NCBI RefSeq assembly: GCF_023634655.1
Contig: NZ_JAMKMS010000018.1
Coordinates: forward strand, 1-64,000
Direction: 5' to 3'
Length of the DNA stretch: 64,000 nt
DNA from: Vibrio methylphosphonaticus
Lineage (GTDB): Bacteria > Pseudomonadota > Gammaproteobacteria > Enterobacterales > Vibrionaceae
This document shows positions 34,461-42,863 of this stretch, one piece after another. How positions within the stretch are numbered: the stretch's first letter is position 1; the number at the start of each line of letters is the position of its first letter. Both the position numbers and the translations under genes were made by a program. The notes beneath the pieces were generated by a model. It saw only the letters and a list, made by a program, of their open reading frames with translations. It ran no database searches and was not told where the DNA came from.

Positions 34461-35141
34461 ATGAATAATATGCAATATAAAATCAACGAAATGTTTGAAA
34501 CTATTCAAGGTGAGGGCATTTATACTGGTGTCCCCGCAGTGTTTGTTCGTCTACAAGGGTGCAATGTCGGTTGTGCATGGTGTGATACTAAGCAAACATG
34601 GCTCGCGGAGAAAGAAGATGAACGAACATTTGGGGAAGTCATTGTAAAGCAGGGCGATGATCCTACCTGGTACTCCGCTTCAGCAAAGGATGTCATTGCT
34701 CAGTATCAAGCCTTGGGTTATAACGCTAAACATATTGTCATTACTGGTGGTGAGCCGTGTGAGTTTGATCTTCTTCCGTTAACTCAAGCATTCGAATCCA
34801 TAGGCTGTCAGTGTCAGATTGAAACGAGCGGAACGGCCCCAATTAGTGTAACAGATAAAACTTGGGTGACAGTGTCACCTAAGGTGGCAATGAAAGGCAA
34901 GCTACCTGTACGGTCTTCTGCGCTAGAAAGAGCCAATGAGATAAAGCATCCAGTGGCGACTCAAAAAAACATTGATCAGCTCGATGAATTGTTGCTAGGT
35001 GTGACGTTGAAGCCAAACGTTGTGATTGCGTTGCAACCCATTAGCCAAAAATTGCGGGCGACTGAATTGTGTATTGAAGTATGTATTCAGCGTAACTGGC
35101 GTTTATCGGTACAGACGCATAAATACCTCAGTATTGCGTAA
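34461..35141 (+). CDS. queE: 7-carboxy-7-deazaguanine synthase
   Basis: A 226-residue radical-SAM enzyme. It starts NEMFETIQGEGIYTGVPAVF, with the cluster motif CNVGCAWCDTKQTW (CX4CX2C spacing in the gammaproteobacterial form). It has VITGGEPCEFDLLPLT and a C-terminus RNWRLSVQTHKYLSIA nearly identical to E. coli QueE. It turns carboxytetrahydropterin into CDG on the route to queuosine. An in-frame ATG nine bases into the frame is an alternative start; neither has a strong ribosome site. queC follows 20 bases later. Confidence 0.96.
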   Translation: MNNMQYKINEMFETIQGEGIYTGVPAVFVRLQGCNVGCAWCDTKQTWLAEKEDERTFGEVIVKQGDDPTWYSASAKDVIAQYQALGYNAKHIVITGGEPCEFDLLPLTQAFESIGCQCQIETSGTAPISVTDKTWVTVSPKVAMKGKLPVRSSALERANEIKHPVATQKNIDQLDELLLGVTLKPNVVIALQPISQKLRATELCIEVCIQRNWRLSVQTHKYLSIA

Positions 35142-35161
35142 TAGGATTAGGAATAACGAGA

Positions 35162-35851
35162 ATGAAAAAAGCAGTGGTCGTGTTTAGTGGTGGTCAAGAC
35201 TCCACAACTTGTTTAGTTAAAGCGTTACAAGAGCATGATGAAGTTCATGCCATTACGTTTGACTATGGACAACGTCACAAATTAGAAATCGAAGTGGCTC
35301 AAGCATTAGCGAAAAAACTAGGAGTTACTGCACATAAAGTGATGGATGTTGGGTTACTAAATGAGCTCGCGATCAGTTCCCTTACGCGGGATGATATTCC
35401 TGTTTCACATGAGCTTGGTGAGAATGGTTTGCCCAACTCATTTGTACCGGGGCGTAATATTTTATTTTTAACGCTTGCTGGTATCTACGCCTATCAAATT
35501 GGCGCTCAGAGTGTTATTACCGGTGTGTGTGAAACCGATTTTTCTGGTTATCCCGATTGCCGTGATGAGTTTGTAAAGTCTATGAACACGGCGTTAATCC
35601 AAGGCATGGATAGAGAGTTTTCCGTCGAAACACCACTTATGTGGTTGGACAAAGCTGAAACTTGGGCGCTTGCCGACCAGTATGAAGCGTTAACGTTGGT
35701 ACGAGAAGAAACACTTACTTGTTATAATGGTGTGATTGGAGATGGCTGTGGTGACTGTCCTGCGTGTGATCTTCGAGCAAAAGGGCTACAGCATTACATG
35801 GATAACAAACAAGCAGTGACAGATTCGCTAACGGATAAGCAAGCGAGATAG
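35162..35851 (+). CDS. queC: 7-cyano-7-deazaguanine synthase
   Basis: A 229-residue ATP-dependent ligase making preQ0 from CDG and ammonia. The PP-loop SGGQDSTTCLVKAL is at the N-terminus, and the zinc cysteines are in CYNGVIGDGCGDCPACDLRA near the C-terminus. It works directly after QueE in the pathway and shares its transcript. QueD and QueF are not in the window. A terminator with GAAA loop follows. Confidence 0.97.
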   Translation: MKKAVVVFSGGQDSTTCLVKALQEHDEVHAITFDYGQRHKLEIEVAQALAKKLGVTAHKVMDVGLLNELAISSLTRDDIPVSHELGENGLPNSFVPGRNILFLTLAGIYAYQIGAQSVITGVCETDFSGYPDCRDEFVKSMNTALIQGMDREFSVETPLMWLDKAETWALADQYEALTLVREETLTCYNGVIGDGCGDCPACDLRAKGLQHYMDNKQAVTDSLTDKQAR

Positions 35852-35924
35852 CGGGCATTACTCGCTTTCCGTTTTTAGTCTTATCGCAATGCGTTGTCTG
35901 CGTTAAAAGCTAAGCGATTAAGTT

Positions 35925-35956
35925 AAAAAAATAGAGGCGAAAGCCTCTATTTTTTT
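35925..35956. terminator. Terminator of queE-queC
   Basis: An A-rich stem containing ATAGAGGC pairs with GCCTCTAT around a GAAA tetraloop, followed by a T-run. It is symmetric and lies between converging genes. Confidence 0.9.
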
Positions 35957-35970
35957 ATATCAGGTAAGTT

Positions 35971-36324
35971 CTATTTCAGGTAAAGCTTCGCAAGATCAGA
36001 TGGCTCGAGTTCTTTTCCATCGAGTTGTGCGTTCCAGTTTGCCCCGATTAAAACCCCGTCTTCTGCAAGAGTTAGTAACCAATCTTCCACAAAAATATCT
36101 AATGGAATGTGCAAGACTTCGAAATCCGCCCATTCTTCAACATTATGTGTTTTTGCTTCTTCTTCCGTAGACCAGAATGGCATCACTTCCGAATTTTCGA
36201 ATTCCGTTGAGTCACATGCAAGCCAACCTTCTTCATTTCGTAAACCCCAAACTAGCTCAGTAGCCTTGGTTTCACGAATGAAAAGTTCTAGGTTTTGCTC
36301 GACATCTGAAGTCAATTTGCTCAT
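35971..36324 (-). CDS. DUF2750 domain protein
   Basis: A 117-residue acidic cytoplasmic protein of the DUF2750 family. Recognisable features are VWGLRNEEGWLACDS, MPFWSTEEEAKTH and the C-terminal EDWLLTLAEDGVLIGANWN. Function is unknown. It is a single gene between two terminators. Confidence 0.85.
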   Translation of the reverse strand: MSKLTSDVEQNLELFIRETKATELVWGLRNEEGWLACDSTEFENSEVMPFWSTEEEAKTHNVEEWADFEVLHIPLDIFVEDWLLTLAEDGVLIGANWNAQLDGKELEPSDLAKLYLK

Positions 36325-36394
36325 GATTTTTATACTCTTAGTAATAACTGGCTTAAGAGTAGCACGAGTTTGAAAAGAACTAAATGAACCGTAT

Positions 36395-36424
36395 CAAAAA
36401 GGGTAGCCGATTTGACTACCCTTA
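36395..36424 (-). terminator. Terminator of the TolC-OmpA unit
   Basis: AAGGGTAG (36399-36406) pairs with CTACCCTT (36416-36423). On the minus strand the stem is followed by TTTTT, just after the OmpA-like gene. Confidence 0.85.
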
Positions 36425-36449
36425 AAGGAAATCGCGTAAAAATGGTGTG

Positions 36450-37067
36450 TTATTTATCTATTTTGGTGAAGATGGTCCATTGTTTTTCTACTTCACCCTT
36501 ATAGCCTACAACAGATGCGACGACTTTTCGGTTCATTGCATGAGAGAATTCATTCGAACCGAGTTCTTCTGGCTTAGTGTCACCGAATCCTACAATAGTG
36601 AGCCTGTCAGGTGATATGCCATTGTTGATAATTGCTTGCCTAACTGCATCGGCGCGATTTTGAGATAACACCAAGTTTTTCTCCGGGTTACCAACGATAC
36701 TGGCATAGCCTTGAATTTCGATAGTGGTTTCTGGATAGGCGTTTAGAAAAGCGGCCATTTGGCGAATTTGTCTTTGAAAAACCGATTTGATCTCTGTTGA
36801 ATTATTGTCAAATAGTACTCTAATGGCCATAGATTGTGTCGTATCGATATATTTTTCACAGCCGTCGTTATCGATTACCGAGCCTTCAGGCGTTATGACA
36901 CATAAGTCGCGGGCGTTAATGACACCGTCACTATCGTTGTCTATTAAATCCGCTTTTTGATCCGCTAGCGGAACCGGTATGTAGTCATACTCATCCTGGT
37001 CATGAGTGGTTGCGGTGACAGAGAATGCCACTAGGCTACAAAGTGACAGTAAGTTTCGTAGTTTCAT
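36450..37067 (-). CDS. OmpA-family peptidoglycan-binding protein
   Basis: A 205-residue exported protein. The signal peptide is MKLRNLLSLCSLVAFSVTAT. A short acidic segment with a calcium-type repeat (DNDSDGVINARDLC) follows, then an OmpA C-terminal domain from about residue 85 to 185 with NRADAVRQAIINNGISPDRL, the peptidoglycan-binding fold. There is no beta-barrel and no lipobox at the expected place. It lies 3 bases after a TolC-family gene, a pairing common in type I secretion systems for giant adhesins. Confidence 0.86.
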   Translation of the reverse strand: MKLRNLLSLCSLVAFSVTATTHDQDEYDYIPVPLADQKADLIDNDSDGVINARDLCVITPEGSVIDNDGCEKYIDTTQSMAIRVLFDNNSTEIKSVFQRQIRQMAAFLNAYPETTIEIQGYASIVGNPEKNLVLSQNRADAVRQAIINNGISPDRLTIVGFGDTKPEELGSNEFSHAMNRKVVASVVGYKGEVEKQWTIFTKIDK

Positions 37068-37070
37068 GAT

Positions 37071-38390
37071 TTAGTACTCCACCTTTTCATTCCACTCTTG
37101 TGGGGTATCAATACGTAGCCCTTGTAATAAATTTCCCGTCGCATTCATCACTCGGTACTTAGCCAATTGCTCGGCGTATTTTGCGTCCAAATAACCTTTT
37201 CTTGCTTCAAACAATTCGTTTTCTGTATTGAGAACATCAAGAAGCGTTCGTTTGCCGATTTTGTATTGTTTTTGGTAGGCGACAACCGTGTCAGATGCTG
37301 AATCAACATGATCGGCCAAGAATTCTTTTTGCTGAACGGTGAATTCGAGCCCGGTCCATGACAGGTTTAACCCTTCTTCAACCATACGGAAGGTACGATC
37401 GCGGAAATCTTTGGCTTTATTTAATTGATAAGCCGCAGCTTCCGTTCGGTCTGAATCTGAACCACCGTTATATAGGTTGTAGCGCATTCTAACCATTGCT
37501 CTGGTTTCGTTATCGGTGCCTATGTTACCGCCAGCATCATCACGCCAGTTGTGACCCGCATCGATGTAGAAAGTCGGGTAGTTGACACCTTTAGTCTGTT
37601 GGTATTGAAAACGAGCAGAATCCACATCCACTTGAGAAATTCGAATAACAGGGTGTTGCTCTATCGCTATATCAAGTGCCTGTTCGACCGTTGGAGGAAT
37701 AGCATTAAGATCCGCTTGTGGGTACTTTAACCCTAGCGGTATTTGTCCAACGATACGCTTAAACTGTGTGTGGGTGTCGAATAAGTTGTTTTGTGCGGCT
37801 AGCAGGTTTCCGTGAGCTTTCGCTATCCGTGCTTCCACTTGAGATAAATCTGCCGTTGATCCAATACCAGAATCAACCCGTCTTTTGATGTCGGCAAAGA
37901 TTTTTTTGTGTATGTCTAAGTTAGCCTCAGATAAGGAAAGAATTTCATAAGCCTTGGTTGCCTCAAGATAGATTTTGGATACTTCTAATGCGATGTCTGA
38001 AGCGTCTGCTAATAGTTGGTAGCGCACAGATTCTGCTTCCGCCGCCGTTCTATCCATATCGTTGAATGTTTCGTTACCATCCCACAATAGCTGAGTTAGA
38101 CTGATCCCGACTTCCTTTCTCGTTAGGCTCTCATTTCGGTTGTTTAGGGAATCAGCACGGTCAAAATCTGTTCTTTCGTAACCAATACCACCGTCTAGGT
38201 CAACTTTTGGTCTGTAGGCTCCTACAGAGGCCTCTGCATCATAACGTTTACTCACATACTCATTGTAGGCGGCTTTGATGTCTGGGTTGGTAGCAAGAGT
38301 CGTTGCCACCGCTTGCTCTAGTGTTTGACTAGTGGCAGGCAAGCTGGCAGCGATAAAGCAGGCAATAGTTGAAATGGCTAACTTGTTCAA
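37071..38390 (-). CDS. TolC-family outer membrane export channel
   Basis: A 439-residue TolC-family protein. It has a signal peptide (MNKLAISTIACFIAASLPAT, cut near TSQ-TLE), two repeated outer membrane efflux domains with long helices, and the typical start TLEQAVATTLATNPDIKAAYNEY. It resembles LapE/AggA-type channels for type I secretion more than the AcrAB partner, and its OmpA-like neighbour supports that. The start codon is TTG with AAGGAG 7 bases upstream. The cognate ABC transporter, membrane fusion protein and adhesin are not in the window. Confidence 0.9.
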   Translation of the reverse strand: MNKLAISTIACFIAASLPATSQTLEQAVATTLATNPDIKAAYNEYVSKRYDAEASVGAYRPKVDLDGGIGYERTDFDRADSLNNRNESLTRKEVGISLTQLLWDGNETFNDMDRTAAEAESVRYQLLADASDIALEVSKIYLEATKAYEILSLSEANLDIHKKIFADIKRRVDSGIGSTADLSQVEARIAKAHGNLLAAQNNLFDTHTQFKRIVGQIPLGLKYPQADLNAIPPTVEQALDIAIEQHPVIRISQVDVDSARFQYQQTKGVNYPTFYIDAGHNWRDDAGGNIGTDNETRAMVRMRYNLYNGGSDSDRTEAAAYQLNKAKDFRDRTFRMVEEGLNLSWTGLEFTVQQKEFLADHVDSASDTVVAYQKQYKIGKRTLLDVLNTENELFEARKGYLDAKYAEQLAKYRVMNATGNLLQGLRIDTPQEWNEKVEY

Positions 38391-38701
38391 TGTGTCTCTC
38401 CTTAACCCTTACGCAAAGTCATCACTTTGGTAAGGTTCTTATAATGAACAAACATTTGTTAATCCCATAGTCTGATAATCTAAGCTAAGTCATTAGGTTA
38501 CGTTATCTATAGATAAACTATAGTGACCCACGACGTAATTTCAAATAGGAACGGCAATGTTAGTGTATCCAAATTAAGACTTTGCGCGTCTTTTTTGAAT
38601 GCAGCATGAAAATACAAACATATTATTGAAAATAGTAGAGAAATTCGGTTGTTCAATGAGAAGAGTGAAAAAAAGTCTCAAACTTGAGACAAGTAGGGCA
38701 T
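38391..38701. other. Intergenic region upstream of the TolC-like gene
   Basis: About 310 bases of AT-rich sequence holding the leftward promoter of the TolC-OmpA unit. No open frame or clear operator was identified. Confidence 0.35.
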
Positions 38702-38733
38702 AAAAAAACCACTCAGGAGATAATGAGTGGTTT
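38702..38733 (-). terminator. Terminator of rlmI
   Basis: AAACCACTCA (38706-38715) pairs with TGAGTGGTTT (38724-38733). On the minus strand seven T residues follow, 40 bases after the rlmI stop. Confidence 0.85.
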
Positions 38734-38771
38734 ATTGGTCGTACTCGCGAGTCACCGTAGCAAGATACTCA

Positions 38772-39962
38772 CTACATAACTTTGCAGGCAAACCCTTTTA
38801 GATAGAAGCCTTCAGGATATGCTGTGTCAGTTGGGTGATCGGCCGCTTGCTCGAATCGCTCAACAAATTTTACTGAGCGACCTGCGTCTAGTGCGGCGTC
38901 TGCGATGATTTTCTGGAATAGATTTTGATCCATTAAACCGGAGCAGGAATAGGTTAGTAGCGTACCACCCGGATTGAGAATTTGCATAGCCAGCATGTTG
39001 ATGTCTTTGTATCCTCGACAAGCACCGTTGAGTTGCGCTTTTGACTCTGCAAATTTCGGTGGATCCATGATGACAACATCAAACTTTGTGCCTTGATCTC
39101 GGTACTCACGAAGTAGTTTGAAGACGTCGGCATTTAAAAACACCGCCTTTTTCTTCTCGGTAAATCCGTTGAGTTCAGCATTGAGTTTTGCCGTGTCTAA
39201 TGCAAGTTGTGAGACATCCGCATTGATGACGCGAGTCGCGCCACTTTTGAGGGCGTAAAGTCCAAAGCCGCCCGTGTAGCTAAAGCAGTTTAATACTTCT
39301 TTGCCCTTTGTGTATTTTTGCGCTTGGTAGCGGCTATCACGCTGATCAAGATAAAAGCCGGTTTTGTGCCCTTTAATAATATCAACGCTAATCTTCACGC
39401 CGTTTTCTTCAATCACGACTGGCTTAAGAGGCGCTTCTCCAAGTAAAACGCCAGTGCGCTCATTAAGACCTTCTTTTTTACGCACAGATACGTCAGAACG
39501 TTCATAAATAGAGCACTCTGGAAAACAGAGATGCAAAGCTTCTACAAGGGTGTCTTTTTGGTATTCTGCACCTGCGCTGAGTAACTGACAGACGAGGTAC
39601 TGGTTGTACTTATCAATGGTTATACCTGGTAAACCATCTGATTCAGCCGCAATGAGGCGATAACCAGTTAAGCCATCTCTCTCGATAATGTCTTCTCTAA
39701 GTCGCTGAGCGGTTTGGATGCGAGACACGAAAAAGTCTACATCGATGGCCTGTTTTTCAAAGCTCCAAACACGTGCGCGAATTTGTGAATTTGGGGAATA
39801 TGCTGCTTTAGCGAGCCATTGACCGTTGTCCGCAAAGACATCAACTGTTTCACCAAGAGAAGGTTGCCCATCAACGCGGGAGATGCCGCGTGAAAAAATC
39901 CAAGGGTGTTTGCGTCTTAATGATTTGTCGCGACCTTTAACGAGGTGTATTGCAGGAGTCAT
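38772..39962 (-). CDS. rlmI: 23S rRNA m5C1962 methyltransferase
   Basis: A 396-residue enzyme, the same length as E. coli RlmI. It has an N-terminal PUA domain (LVKGRDKSLRRKHPWIFSRG), a central EEHGMKL-like region, and a SAM-dependent domain with VLNCFSYTGGFGLYAL, VIMDPPKFAESK and the catalytic cysteine in TYSCSGLMDQNLFQ. It modifies 23S rRNA in the assembling ribosome. acyP is divergent upstream, and tusE and yccA lie beyond, as in E. coli. Confidence 0.96.
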   Translation of the reverse strand: MTPAIHLVKGRDKSLRRKHPWIFSRGISRVDGQPSLGETVDVFADNGQWLAKAAYSPNSQIRARVWSFEKQAIDVDFFVSRIQTAQRLREDIIERDGLTGYRLIAAESDGLPGITIDKYNQYLVCQLLSAGAEYQKDTLVEALHLCFPECSIYERSDVSVRKKEGLNERTGVLLGEAPLKPVVIEENGVKISVDIIKGHKTGFYLDQRDSRYQAQKYTKGKEVLNCFSYTGGFGLYALKSGATRVINADVSQLALDTAKLNAELNGFTEKKKAVFLNADVFKLLREYRDQGTKFDVVIMDPPKFAESKAQLNGACRGYKDINMLAMQILNPGGTLLTYSCSGLMDQNLFQKIIADAALDAGRSVKFVERFEQAADHPTDTAYPEGFYLKGFACKVM

Positions 39963-40118
39963 GAGATGCCTTACGTGTTAGTACAATAGAAAGGGTGGGC
40001 TATTTTGTGTGATGTCGCAGATAAATGCAATGATGTCGCAGTAATGACTGCGCTTAAATACGGTTTAAGCGCAGATCAGGCTAATATAATAGCTGTATTC
40101 ATAGATAGGAATAACACG

Positions 40119-40391
40119 ATGCCGGATATCTGTAAGAAGTTTGTTGTTCGGGGCCATGTACAGGGGGTCGGGTTTAGATATCACACTTGCCATGAAGGGC
40201 TGAAGTTAAATACAACGGGTTATGCAAAGAACCTATCTGATGGCACAGTGGAAGTGATGGCGTGCGGCCGACCTGCAGATATCGATGCATTGGAGCGATG
40301 GTTGATGATTGGCCCAAGAACCGCACAGGTTGAAAGTGTGGTACGAGGGCCATGCGAATATCAGCGATATCGAAGTTTTAAGATTCTTTAG
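40119..40391 (+). CDS. acyP: Acylphosphatase
   Basis: A 90-residue acylphosphatase with the phosphate loop VRGHVQGVGFRYHT (catalytic Arg) and the catalytic Asn in GYAKNLSDGTVEV. It hydrolyses acyl phosphates such as acetyl phosphate. The ATG at 40119, with TAGGA upstream, is chosen; the open frame extends upstream to 40005 but that part has no homology and would nearly reach rlmI. It is divergent from rlmI. Confidence 0.94.
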   Translation: MPDICKKFVVRGHVQGVGFRYHTCHEGLKLNTTGYAKNLSDGTVEVMACGRPADIDALERWLMIGPRTAQVESVVRGPCEYQRYRSFKIL

Positions 40392-40497
40392 CCTTATTTG
40401 ACCGTTGAGTGTTAAAACATGCGCAAGATGTTCTGACTTGCTTGGCCTTATAAACGTTAGAACGAGGCTATGGCTACAAACGAAAGTTATCGCGAGA

Positions 40498-40827
40498 TTA
40501 TAGACACTTTGCTGGCTTTGGAAGCCCTGCTAGTTTCGTTGCTTGCTTCGCCGGGCCTTTTTTAAAGAGTTTAAATAGATACTTACTGTTTCCTTTTTCT
40601 GGGCCGTGTGCTTTTTCCATTGCTTTAACTAGCATGCGAACCGCAGGCGAGGTGTTAAACTCTTGGTAAAACTGACGAACAAACAACACGACTTCAATAT
40701 GTGCATCGGTGAGTTCAATATTTTCTTGTTCTGCAAGAATCGTCATCATGCCTTCTTCCCACTCTTCAAAATTAAGTAGGTAGCCTTCCGCATCCGTTTC
40801 AATGCTTTTATCTTGGTATTGGATCAT
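40498..40827 (-). CDS. tusE: Sulfur relay protein TusE
   Basis: A 109-residue DsrC/TusE-family protein with the C-terminal GPAKQATKLAGLPKPAKCL, whose penultimate cysteine accepts the persulfide. It passes sulfur from TusBCD to MnmA for 2-thiouridine in tRNA. The ATG at 40825-40827 gives exactly the E. coli length; the frame extends to a TTG at 40887, which lacks homology. It is followed on the same strand by rlmI after acyP, and preceded by yccA. Confidence 0.94.
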   Translation of the reverse strand: MIQYQDKSIETDAEGYLLNFEEWEEGMMTILAEQENIELTDAHIEVVLFVRQFYQEFNTSPAVRMLVKAMEKAHGPEKGNSKYLFKLFKKGPAKQATKLAGLPKPAKCL

Positions 40828-41164
40828 AGTATTAATCAGTATGTTGGACTCGCGAGGATGGTAGCTCAAATTAAAACACAATTTCAAGTGAGTAATTGCA
40901 GCTCAAGCCATCGATTGCCGTTGACACCTATTATTTTAGCTTAATCTGTTAGCGCTAGCTAAATCTAAACATTGTAAGTTAAGCCAAGAAACGACACTTT
41001 AATTGAATACCGTCGTATTCGTGCTGAGTTATTGTGCAGAATGTTGTTAAATGATTCGGTAACGGATGCCGTAAAATAGAAAGATAGAAAGATAGAAAGA
41101 TAGAAAGTGAGGAAGATAGAAAGTGAGGAAGGGGGCAGGTGAATAAACTGAGACATATTTGGCA
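40828..41164. other. Intergenic region with 8-bp repeat array
   Basis: This gap holds the tusE promoter region and a simple repeat at 41076-41131. An open frame on the minus strand across the array is low-complexity Leu/Ser/Phe sequence and is not considered coding. Confidence 0.5.
41076..41131. repeat. Compound 8-bp tandem repeat
   Basis: Four copies of ATAGAAAG (41076, 41084, 41092, 41100) are followed by TGAGGAAG, ATAGAAAG, TGAGGAAG in the same register. It is a purine-only strand, prone to slippage. Confidence 0.95.
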
Positions 41165-41193
41165 ATAAAAAACCCGAGATAAACTCGGGTTTT
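41165..41193 (-). terminator. Terminator of yccA
   Basis: AAAACCCGAG (41169-41178) pairs with CTCGGGTTTT (41184-41193). The minus strand then runs TTTTTT. It is 22 bases after the yccA stop. Confidence 0.9.
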
Positions 41194-41214
41194 ATTCAAT
41201 CTAGCGTCGACAGG

Positions 41215-41877
41215 TTAGTCGTCGTTCATGATGCCAAGAATACTTAGCAAGCTGATGAAGATGTTGTAGATAGAAACAAAAAGCGTAACGGTTGCAGAGA
41301 TGTAGTTCGTCTCGCCACCACGGATAATGCCTTGCGTTGTCATCAAAATCGCCATAGTTGAGAACACGATAAACAAGCTGCTAAGTGCTAAATGCATAAT
41401 AGTAGACTGAATAAAGATGCTAGCAATCATGCCTACAATCAGAACAACAAACAATGACAGCATTAAGCCACCAAGCATTGAAAGGTCACGTTTCGTTGTC
41501 AGTGCGTACGCAGATGCTGCTAAGAACGATAAGGCTGTACCACCAAGAGCCGTGACGATTACATCGCCCATGCCCGCGCCAATGTACATATTTAGCAATG
41601 GACCGATGGTGTAACCCATAAAGCCCGTAAACAGGAATGTGAATACCAGTCCCATTGAGTTGTTACGGTTTTTCTCAGTCAAGAAAAGTAACCCGTAGAA
41701 GCCAACCAGAGTGATGATAATACCAGGACGAGGTAATCCCATCGCCATAGAAGTACCCGCTACCACCGCCGACCAAAGCAAAGTCATAGATAGTAGGGCA
41801 TAGGTGTTACGTAATACTTTGTTCGTTTGCAGAACGCTCGCTTCAGACGAAGTGCGAGATACCATAGGACCGTTCAT
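41215..41877 (-). CDS. yccA: Bax inhibitor-1/YccA family membrane protein
   Basis: A 220-residue protein with seven membrane segments, colinear with E. coli YccA (219). Signature stretches are NKVLRNTYALLSMTLLW, GMGDVIVTALGGTALSFL and the C-terminal VSIYNIFISLLSILG. YccA is a substrate and modulator of the FtsH protease. The neighbourhood with tusE is as in E. coli. Confidence 0.95.
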   Translation of the reverse strand: MNGPMVSRTSSEASVLQTNKVLRNTYALLSMTLLWSAVVAGTSMAMGLPRPGIIITLVGFYGLLFLTEKNRNNSMGLVFTFLFTGFMGYTIGPLLNMYIGAGMGDVIVTALGGTALSFLAASAYALTTKRDLSMLGGLMLSLFVVLIVGMIASIFIQSTIMHLALSSLFIVFSTMAILMTTQGIIRGGETNYISATVTLFVSIYNIFISLLSILGIMNDD

Positions 41878-42048
41878 AATCTTCCTCGTAGATGATTAAC
41901 TTTCTTATATGACTAGTTATGGGGCCGATTGTTCAAAAAATCAAGCTTTCCTATTATAAGTCACTTTACAAAATCATAATAAAAATAGTTGCTTATGTAT
42001 GTAGTAAGATGTAACACAATATGTCTGCGTTGCAAATGATTGAATCCA

Positions 42049-42078
42049 CAAAAAAAGGCGACGTTTCCGTCGCCTTTT
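42049..42078 (-). terminator. Terminator of aapJQMP
   Basis: AAAAGGCGACG (42053-42063) pairs with CGTCGCCTTTT (42068-42078). The minus strand ends in a T-run, 14 bases after the aapP stop. Confidence 0.88.
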
Positions 42079-42091
42079 GATGATTGAGACA

Positions 42092-42841
42092 TTAATGGTG
42101 CAATATTTGACTCAAGAAATTTTGCGTTCGGTCTGATTGAGGATTCTCGAAGAAATCAATAGGGTTGTTTTCTTCAATGATTTCGCCTGCATCCATAAAG
42201 ATAACTCGGTCTGCAACCTCTTTAGCAAAACCCATCTCGTGGGTTACACAGAGCATGGTCATCCCTTCGTCGGCAAGCTCTACCATTACGTCGAGTACTT
42301 CACGAACCATTTCAGGATCGAGTGCAGAAGTGGGCTCATCAAACAACATAACCTGAGGGCTCATGCATAGTGATCGAGCAATCGCAACGCGTTGTTGTTG
42401 ACCACCCGATAATTGCCCTGGGTATTTTTCAGCTTGATCCGGGATCTTAACGCGTTCCAAATACTTCATGGCAATCGACTCGGCTTCCTCTTTAGGCATC
42501 TTCTTAACCCAGATCAGAGCCAGTGTGCAGTTCTCCAATACCGTTAGGTGTGGGAACAAGTTAAAGTGTTGGAAACACATGCCCACTTCTTTCCTGACGG
42601 CTTCGATATTCTTTAAGTCTTCGGTTAACTCAGTTCCCGAGACAAAAATATTACCGGCTTGGTGTTCTTCCAGTCGGTTAATGCAGCGAATCATGGTCGA
42701 TTTACCTGAGCCAGAAGGGCCACAAATAACGATCTTTTCGCCTTTTTTCACCTCTAGGTTAATATTTTTTAGTACGTGAAACTCACCGTACCATTTGTTC
42801 ATGTCCTTCAGTTGGATCATGTAATCTTCTTGTTGCGTCAT
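42092..42841 (-). CDS. aapP: Amino-acid ABC transporter ATPase
   Basis: A 249-residue polar amino-acid transporter ATPase. It has Walker A (CGPSGSGKSTMIRCI), signature LSGGQQQRVAIARSL, Walker B (VMLFDEPTSALDPEM) and the switch histidine in LCVTHEMGFAKEV. It energises the AapQ-AapM permease. It is the last gene of the four-gene unit, 22 bases after aapM. Confidence 0.95.
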   Translation of the reverse strand: MTQQEDYMIQLKDMNKWYGEFHVLKNINLEVKKGEKIVICGPSGSGKSTMIRCINRLEEHQAGNIFVSGTELTEDLKNIEAVRKEVGMCFQHFNLFPHLTVLENCTLALIWVKKMPKEEAESIAMKYLERVKIPDQAEKYPGQLSGGQQQRVAIARSLCMSPQVMLFDEPTSALDPEMVREVLDVMVELADEGMTMLCVTHEMGFAKEVADRVIFMDAGEIIEENNPIDFFENPQSDRTQNFLSQILHH

Positions 42842-42863
42842 AATACGTCCTTGAATTTCCGTT

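Noticed and set aside
40005..40118. N-terminal extension of the acylphosphatase frame
   Set aside because: The 38 extra residues have no homology, and the internal ATG at 40119 has the ribosome site and the family length.
40965..41165. 66-codon minus-strand open frame over the 8-bp array
   Set aside because: Its Leu/Ser/Phe-rich product is a direct translation of the simple repeat.
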